DNA from: Microbacteriaceae bacterium BACL25 MAG-120322-bin65
GTDB lineage: Bacteria > Actinomycetota > Actinomycetes > Actinomycetales > Microbacteriaceae
Direction: 5' to 3'
NCBI GenBank assembly: GCA_001438965.1
Contig: LIAY01000003.1
Span: 1 to 37,772, forward strand
Length of the DNA stretch: 37,772 bases
A program made the position numbers and the translations under genes. Of the stretch, positions 33,083 to 37,772 are shown in pieces; position 1 is the stretch's first letter; the number at the start of each line of letters is the position of its first letter. Below the pieces are notes generated by a model, which saw only the letters and a list, made by a program, of their open reading frames with translations, made no database searches and was not told the DNA's origin.

Positions 33083-34414
33083 TTACAAGTCAGACTCGGG
33101 TGCCCAGGCGGGGTTAAAGCGCTCCTCCATGGCCTGTGCGTGCGCGGGTAAAGCTTCAGCGTAAGCGAGCGTGACCACCGATGAACGAATGTGAGCCAAG
33201 GCCTCTTTGTCGTAGTCGATGATTTGCTGCGTTCGTAAAAAAGTCATCGGGGACAACCCCGAGCTATACCTGGCTGAACCGTGGGTGGGCAGCACGTGGT
33301 TAGAGCCTGCGGCGTAATCACCAGCACTGACTGGGCTGTAATCACCCACGAAAATTGCACCAGCGTGGCGGATCGCCGTGACGACGCTCTGCGTGTCTTC
33401 GGTCATGATTTCAAGGTGCTCTGGCGCGTAAGCATTGGCCATCTCAATCACCTGATCCATGGAATCTAAAACGATGAGGGCTGACTGCTCCCCCGAGAGG
33501 GAAGTGGTCGCCCGCTCGCGGTGTTGGGTTTGCTCCACTCGACGTACCAGCGCTTGTTCCACCCGTTGGGCAAGTTCAAACGAGGTGGTCATCAACACAG
33601 CGGAGGCTAATTCGTCATGCTCGGCTTGAGAGAGCAGATCAGCGGCAATAAATTCCGGGTAAGCGGTCTCATCAGCGATGATGCCTATTTCTGTGGGCCC
33701 CGCCTCAGAGTCGATACCCACAACACCAATAACCTGCCTTTTGGCTGTGGCGACATAAAGATTTCCGGGACCGGTGATCACATCTACTGGCGCTAAACCA
33801 ATCTCTGGCACGCCATAGGCGAGTGCTGCAATGGCACCGGCGCCTCCCATCGCATACACCTCGGTGATGCCCAACATGTGTGCTGCGCCAAGAATGCTGG
33901 GGTGAATACGTCCACCAAAGTCCGCTTGTGGTGGTGAGACTAAAACAATGTCTTTGACGCCGGCTGCCTGTGCGGCAACAACGTTCATCACGACGCTGGA
34001 GGGATAGACAGCTTTACCGCCCGGAATATAGACGCCCGCGCGGTCGATGGGAACATAACGAGTAGAGACAACCCCACCGGTTTGGTATTCCGTTCGGCTG
34101 GAACGAGGTAGCGAATCCTCTGAAGCCACTCGAACGCGCCGAATCGCTTCATCTAGTGCGGCACTGATAGCCCGGTCAAGATTTTTACCCGCTGCGCGAA
34201 GTTCCTTAGCGGATACTTCCACGACAAGATCAGCAACGTTATCGAAGCGCAGGGCCTGTTCCTGCAGCGCCGCTAGCCCGTCGCTTCGGACGCGTTTGAT
34301 TAGCTCCGCAACTGAGGCATCCACCTCAGCAGCGCCACGGGTTGCGCGCGGCACAAAACTTGGGGCATTTTCCCGGGTGATATTCATACCGCGAAGATCT
34401 AAAAGTCGCATCAT
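33083..34414 (-). CDS. hisD: Histidinol dehydrogenase HisD
   Basis: An enzyme of about 443 residues that oxidises L-histidinol to histidine in two NAD-dependent steps. Family blocks are seen in order: RYVPIDRAGVYIPGGKAVYP, YAMGGAGAIAALAYGV and DVITGPGNLYVATAKR. GPTEIGIIADE and LSQAEHDELASA follow, with the zinc-binding Gln/His and catalytic residues, and then THGSARYSSGLSP. I chose ATG 34414, preceded by GGGGCG; ATG 34426 and ATG 34411 are alternatives. No other his gene is present, so hisD is separated from any his cluster. It diverges from the flavin-reductase-like gene over about 60 nt. Confidence 0.96.
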   Translation of the reverse strand: MMRLLDLRGMNITRENAPSFVPRATRGAAEVDASVAELIKRVRSDGLAALQEQALRFDNVADLVVEVSAKELRAAGKNLDRAISAALDEAIRRVRVASEDSLPRSSRTEYQTGGVVSTRYVPIDRAGVYIPGGKAVYPSSVVMNVVAAQAAGVKDIVLVSPPQADFGGRIHPSILGAAHMLGITEVYAMGGAGAIAALAYGVPEIGLAPVDVITGPGNLYVATAKRQVIGVVGIDSEAGPTEIGIIADETAYPEFIAADLLSQAEHDELASAVLMTTSFELAQRVEQALVRRVEQTQHRERATTSLSGEQSALIVLDSMDQVIEMANAYAPEHLEIMTEDTQSVVTAIRHAGAIFVGDYSPVSAGDYAAGSNHVLPTHGSARYSSGLSPMTFLRTQQIIDYDKEALAHIRSSVVTLAYAEALPAHAQAMEERFNPAWAPESDL

Positions 34415-34466
34415 CTCGCCCCCCATCGTATCTGGCTGCCGGGAATATTAACTGGGGCTGAGACCT

Positions 34467-34472
34467 TAAGCT
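34467..34472 (+). promoter_or_regulatory. Candidate leaderless -10 element of the flavin-reductase-like gene
   Basis: TAAGCT ends 7 nt before ATG 34480 and only 4 nt before ATG 34477, favouring the second ATG as start. There is no Shine-Dalgarno. Confidence 0.42.
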
Positions 34473-34479
34473 GTACATG

Positions 34480-34977
34480 ATGACTGACACCGATGCTCTT
34501 TCCCCTACCCAAGCTTTCCTTGAAGCGTTCCGCCGCTACGGTGCCGGGATATCGGTGGTGACCGCACTCAAATCAGATGGTTCCCCCACGGGTTTTACTG
34601 CGACATCTCTAGCTTCGCTCTCAGCATCCCCACCCCTGGCGACTTTCAACATGTCGCAAATGGCCAGCAGCTTTCCTGCAGTAAAAAAAGACTCAACCCT
34701 GCTTATCCACATGCTGGGAACTGACTCCCTCGAACTTGCTCGCACCCTCTCCGGCGATGCAGATCAGCGCTTTGTTGGCGATCACTGGAGTAGCGGACCG
34801 GATGGTTTGCCGCTGCTCCACGGTGTTTCTGCCTGGTTGCACGTGCGTGTTGTCGAGATTATGAAGGTCGAATTTGCGGCAACCATAGCCGTACAGATTC
34901 TTGGCGGCGCAGTGGGCGCAGATGATGATGCGCTGGTCTACCAACACCAGGGATACAAGAAGGCCGCAGCGCTCTAA
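34480..34977 (+). CDS. Flavin reductase-like, FMN-binding split-barrel protein
   Basis: About 165 residues with the split-barrel flavin reductase pattern. FRRYGAGISVVTALKSDG leads to GFTATSLASLSASPPLATFN, which binds FMN phosphate, then SFPAVKKDSTLLIHML and LPLLHGVSAWLHVRV. Such proteins use NAD(P)H to reduce flavin, often for a partner monooxygenase; none is nearby. The usual GDHxxxxGxV segment reads differently here (EFAATIAVQILGGAV), so the conserved His is missing and activity is uncertain. The start is set by the -10 spacing; ATG 34477 is the alternative. It is convergent with dnaE1 (37-nt gap). Confidence 0.85.
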   Translation: MTDTDALSPTQAFLEAFRRYGAGISVVTALKSDGSPTGFTATSLASLSASPPLATFNMSQMASSFPAVKKDSTLLIHMLGTDSLELARTLSGDADQRFVGDHWSSGPDGLPLLHGVSAWLHVRVVEIMKVEFAATIAVQILGGAVGADDDALVYQHQGYKKAAAL

Positions 34978-35014
34978 GCAGCCAATGATGCTGTAGTCCG
35001 CGCCAAATGCGGGC

Positions 35015-37772
35015 TTACGAGCTCAAGCAGTGAGCGCCTAAGAGGACTTTTACTTCCCCAATAAGATCTGCGGAAACCGTCACCCTACGGGGCAGTTCAA
35101 AAACGCGAGCGATGCCGGACTTTACGAGCCGGAGGCGAACGTTGCAATCGCCTTCATGTCGGGCTAACGCTTCATCGAGTGCGGAAAGAACCGGCACGGT
35201 AGCAAACGCTTCGGGGACAGTGAGGGTCAGTGGTTCCCTAGATTGCTCCACGCTGACATTGAGTGGAAGGAGCTCAATAGCGTGCAGACCAACGCCATCA
35301 TCACGGCGCGATACTCGCCCGCGAAGGGCCACCACCGTGTCATTGACCAGCTCTAATTGATAGTTCTTATAAGTCTTACCGAGGAACATGATGGAAACTT
35401 CTCCACCAAAATCTTCGATGATGACCTGGGCGTAAGCATTGCCCGAGTTTCTGGCCACCCGGTGGTTGACCGAGGTAATCAGACCCGCCACGGTGACCGT
35501 GTCCCCATCTTCCACATCAGACATCAACAAATCCGCTATGGAAACGTCAGCTTCGGTAGCTAAGAGCACTTCCAATCCCGCCAAGGGGTGATCGGAAACA
35601 TAAAGGCCCAACATGTCCCGCTCGAGCGCCAATAGCTCCTTGCGCGACCATTCCGGCAAATCTGGCACGATCGCAGTGGGGGATGTTCCGGCAGATTCAA
35701 AGAGACTGTCAAAATCAAATCCGACATCGCCTAATTCTTCGGATTTCTTCTCCCGCGCGGCTACTTCAACAGCCGTTTCGTGAATATCAAAAAGCGCACG
35801 GCGGGTGTGGCCGAGCTGGTCGAAAGCACCGGCCTTAATGAGGGACTCTACGGTGCGTTTGTTGAGAACGCTGCCGGGAACTTTTTTGATGAAATCGTGG
35901 AAGCTGGTGAAAGCACCCTTCTCCTCACGAGCCTGGCGAATCCCTTCCACCACCCCCACGCCCACGTTGCGAATAGCAGCCAAACCAAAACGAATATCCT
36001 CACCCACAGCACCAAACACCGCAATGGATTCATTCACATCAGGAGGCAAAACGTCAATTCCCCGACGCCGACACTCGTTGAGATAGATGGCGGATTTGTC
36101 CTTCTGATCACTGACACTGGTCAACAGTGCCGCCATATATTCAGCCGGGTAATGCGCCTTGAGGTACGCGGTCCAGTACGAAATCATCCCGTAGGCGGCC
36201 GAGTGGGCCTTGTTGAAGGCGTAGTCCGAAAACGGCACCAGGACTTCCCAGAGGGTCGTTACGGCCTGCTTCGAATAGCCATTGGCCCGCATACCCTCGC
36301 CGAAAGCTTCGAACTGAACATCCAGTTCTTCTTTTTTCTTCTTACCCATTGCGCGACGGAGTAAATCGGCCCCCGCCAGAGTGTAATTAGCAAGTTTTCG
36401 AGCAATCTCCATGACCTGCTCTTGGTAGACAATCAAACCGTAGGTGCCCCCAAGAATTTCTTCCAGGGCACCGGCAAGCTCGGGGTGTATTGGAGTGATG
36501 TCCTGTTGCCCGTTTTTTCGAAGGGCATAGTTTGTGTGCGAATCAGCGCCCATCGGGCCTGGTCGGTATAGCGCCAAGACAGCCGAAATGTCCTCAAAAC
36601 TGTCGGGTCGCAACAATCGCAACAGAGCTCGCATGGGCCCACCATCGAGCTGAAAAACGCCTAGCGTGTCCCCTCTGGCCAGTAGCTCATAGGCCTGTGG
36701 GTCATCTAAGGCAAGCTCTTCTGGCACTACGCGGTGGCCGCGGTTGAACTCGATATTGTCCAGCGCATCATCGATGATCGTGAGATTGCGCAGCGATAAG
36801 AAGTCCATTTTGACCAGACCCAGCGCCTCACAGGAGGCGAAATCAAACTGGGTGACAATTTGGCCGTCCTGTTCCCGACGCATAATCGGGATGATGTCCA
36901 CCAAAGGGTCCGAGGACATGATCACACCAGCGGCGTGAACCCCCCACTGGCGCTTAAGGTTTTCAAGGCCTCGAGCTCTCTCAAACACGGTCTTAGCATC
37001 CGGATCGCTATCCAATAGCGTCCTGAAATCTGCGGCTTCTTTGTAGCGCTCGTGGGTTTTATCGATAATGCCATCTAGCGACATCTCTTTACCCATCACG
37101 CCTTGAGGCATCACCTTGGTGAGCTTCTCTCCCATGCCGTAGGGATATCCCAATACCCGAGCAGAGTCTTTGAGCGCCTGCTTTGCTTTAATCGTGCCAA
37201 AGGTCACGATCTGGGCGACGCGATCTTCACCGTATTTTTCGCTCACATAGCGAATCACCTCACCACGTCGACGCTCGTCAAAGTCCACATCGAAGTCGGG
37301 CATGGACACTCGATCGGGGTTCAAAAATCGCTCAAAAATAAGCCCGTGTTGCAAGGGATCCAGTTCGGTAATACGCATGGCGAAAGCAGCCATAGACCCG
37401 GCTCCTGAACCACGGCCGGGACCAACCCGGATGCCGTGCTCTTTTGCCCAGTTAATAAAATCGGCCACGACTAAGAAGTAGCTAGCAAATCCCATCTGCG
37501 TAATGACATCAATTTCATAATCAGCTCTCGCCTGCACGGGCTCAGGGATCCCGTGGGGATAACGCAGGGTGAGGCCCGTGCGCACTTCAGCCGCAAAGTA
37601 GCTCGCCTCGGTGTGCCCTTCTGGGACAGCGAAGCGCGGCATATAGTTAGCGGTTTCATCGAAAGCCACCGACGCCCTCGAGGCAATAAGCAAACTGCTA
37701 TCGCAGGCCTCGGGGAATTCGGCAAAAAGTGCGCGCATTTGCGCAGCCGATTTCACATAGAACTCTTGGGAA
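35015..37772 (-). CDS. dnaE: DNA polymerase III alpha subunit DnaE1 (replicative), 5' part missing
   Basis: The frame is open to the right edge; residues before EFYVKS, including the N-terminal PHP domain, lie outside the window. Visible parts: palm GRGSGAGSMAAFAM, then MPDFDVDFDERRRGEVIRYV with the catalytic Asp pair, and LVKMDFLSLRNL with the third Asp. After these come the finger and helix-hairpin-helix regions, then a C-terminal OB fold (VTVAGLITSVNHRVARNSG). DFDSLFES near the C-terminal third could be a clamp-binding motif (inference). This is the essential replicase, distinct from DnaE2 at 2015-5404: its palm block reads GSGAGSMAAFA rather than GSAANSAVCFL. An apparent GTG start at 37756 is internal. 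Confidence 0.97.
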   Translation of the reverse strand, partial: SQEFYVKSAAQMRALFAEFPEACDSSLLIASRASVAFDETANYMPRFAVPEGHTEASYFAAEVRTGLTLRYPHGIPEPVQARADYEIDVITQMGFASYFLVVADFINWAKEHGIRVGPGRGSGAGSMAAFAMRITELDPLQHGLIFERFLNPDRVSMPDFDVDFDERRRGEVIRYVSEKYGEDRVAQIVTFGTIKAKQALKDSARVLGYPYGMGEKLTKVMPQGVMGKEMSLDGIIDKTHERYKEAADFRTLLDSDPDAKTVFERARGLENLKRQWGVHAAGVIMSSDPLVDIIPIMRREQDGQIVTQFDFASCEALGLVKMDFLSLRNLTIIDDALDNIEFNRGHRVVPEELALDDPQAYELLARGDTLGVFQLDGGPMRALLRLLRPDSFEDISAVLALYRPGPMGADSHTNYALRKNGQQDITPIHPELAGALEEILGGTYGLIVYQEQVMEIARKLANYTLAGADLLRRAMGKKKKEELDVQFEAFGEGMRANGYSKQAVTTLWEVLVPFSDYAFNKAHSAAYGMISYWTAYLKAHYPAEYMAALLTSVSDQKDKSAIYLNECRRRGIDVLPPDVNESIAVFGAVGEDIRFGLAAIRNVGVGVVEGIRQAREEKGAFTSFHDFIKKVPGSVLNKRTVESLIKAGAFDQLGHTRRALFDIHETAVEVAAREKKSEELGDVGFDFDSLFESAGTSPTAIVPDLPEWSRKELLALERDMLGLYVSDHPLAGLEVLLATEADVSIADLLMSDVEDGDTVTVAGLITSVNHRVARNSGNAYAQVIIEDFGGEVSIMFLGKTYKNYQLELVNDTVVALRGRVSRRDDGVGLHAIELLPLNVSVEQSREPLTLTVPEAFATVPVLSALDEALARHEGDCNVRLRLVKSGIARVFELPRRVTVSADLIGEVKVLLGAHCLSS

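Noticed and set aside
36095-36116. TGTCAGTG on the minus strand inside dnaE1, resembling the PafBC motif
   Set aside because: After 8 nt it reads GACAAA rather than TANNNT, and it encodes a normal SVSD stretch within the gene. Chance match.
1-37772. Mobile element, prophage, CRISPR array or toxin-antitoxin system
   Set aside because: I looked on both strands and saw no transposase, integrase, repeat-spacer pattern or small toxin pair; gene content is core throughout.

Overview
This window looks like ordinary core chromosome from an actinobacterium, most likely a Microbacteriaceae member of moderate GC. That placement is inferred. The evidence is actinobacterial hallmark genes (pafB-pafC-tatA-tatC-helY, the qcrCAB/ctaCDEF respiratory genes, DUF3043, an ImuA'/ImuB/DnaE2 mutasome), many GTG starts and dense packing. 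A small-genome freshwater lineage of that family would fit but cannot be proved here. I see no insertion sequence, phage gene, CRISPR array, rRNA or attachment site. No gene-free stretch reaches 300 bases; the longest, 7686-7941, holds a promoter/operator, a terminator, a tRNA and another promoter.

Layout. 1-2018: a histidine phosphatase (cut by the left edge) and a sirtuin on the minus strand, then a plus-strand TrmH-type RNA methyltransferase. 2015-7685: a minus-strand imuA'-imuB-dnaE2 translesion-synthesis operon. Its control region carries a perfect actinobacterial LexA box and, upstream of it, a PafBC-type (RecA-NDp) promoter motif. 7716-7846: tRNA-Leu(GAG) with its own terminator. 7942-9648: uppP, convergent with a PAC2-family gene. 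9708-19516: a plus-strand run of HAD phosphatase, trmI, FKBP-like protein, pafB, pafC, tatA, tatC, helY and lnt. This order matches the actinobacterial proteasome/pupylation neighbourhood, but arc, dop, pup, prcBA and pafA are absent from it. 19532-22775: glycerophosphodiesterase, an unusual SDR protein, a NUDIX hydrolase and trpD. 22851-30437: the respiratory block. ctaE-qcrC-qcrA-qcrB on the plus strand converges on ctaC-ctaD-ctaF-GNAT on the minus strand across a 16-bp stem-loop. 30540-34977: erpA, a DUF3043 membrane protein, pyrD, nrdR, hisD and a flavin-reductase-like gene. 35015-37772: dnaE1, the replicative polymerase, cut by the right edge.

How it fits together. Two themes stand out. 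The first is DNA-damage response: the PafBC activator genes and a mutasome operon carrying both a PafBC motif and a LexA operator lie about 5 kb apart. The second is aerobic respiration: a nearly complete cytochrome bcc-aa3 chain, with an Fe-S carrier gene (erpA) and a quinone-dependent pyrD nearby. Many genes appear to be leaderless, with a TANNNT-like -10 element 6-8 nt before the start codon and no Shine-Dalgarno.

The most interesting points are the dual-input mutasome promoter, whose operator overlaps the probable start codon, and the proteasome locus that lacks its proteasome genes. I found no convincing undescribed multi-gene system.
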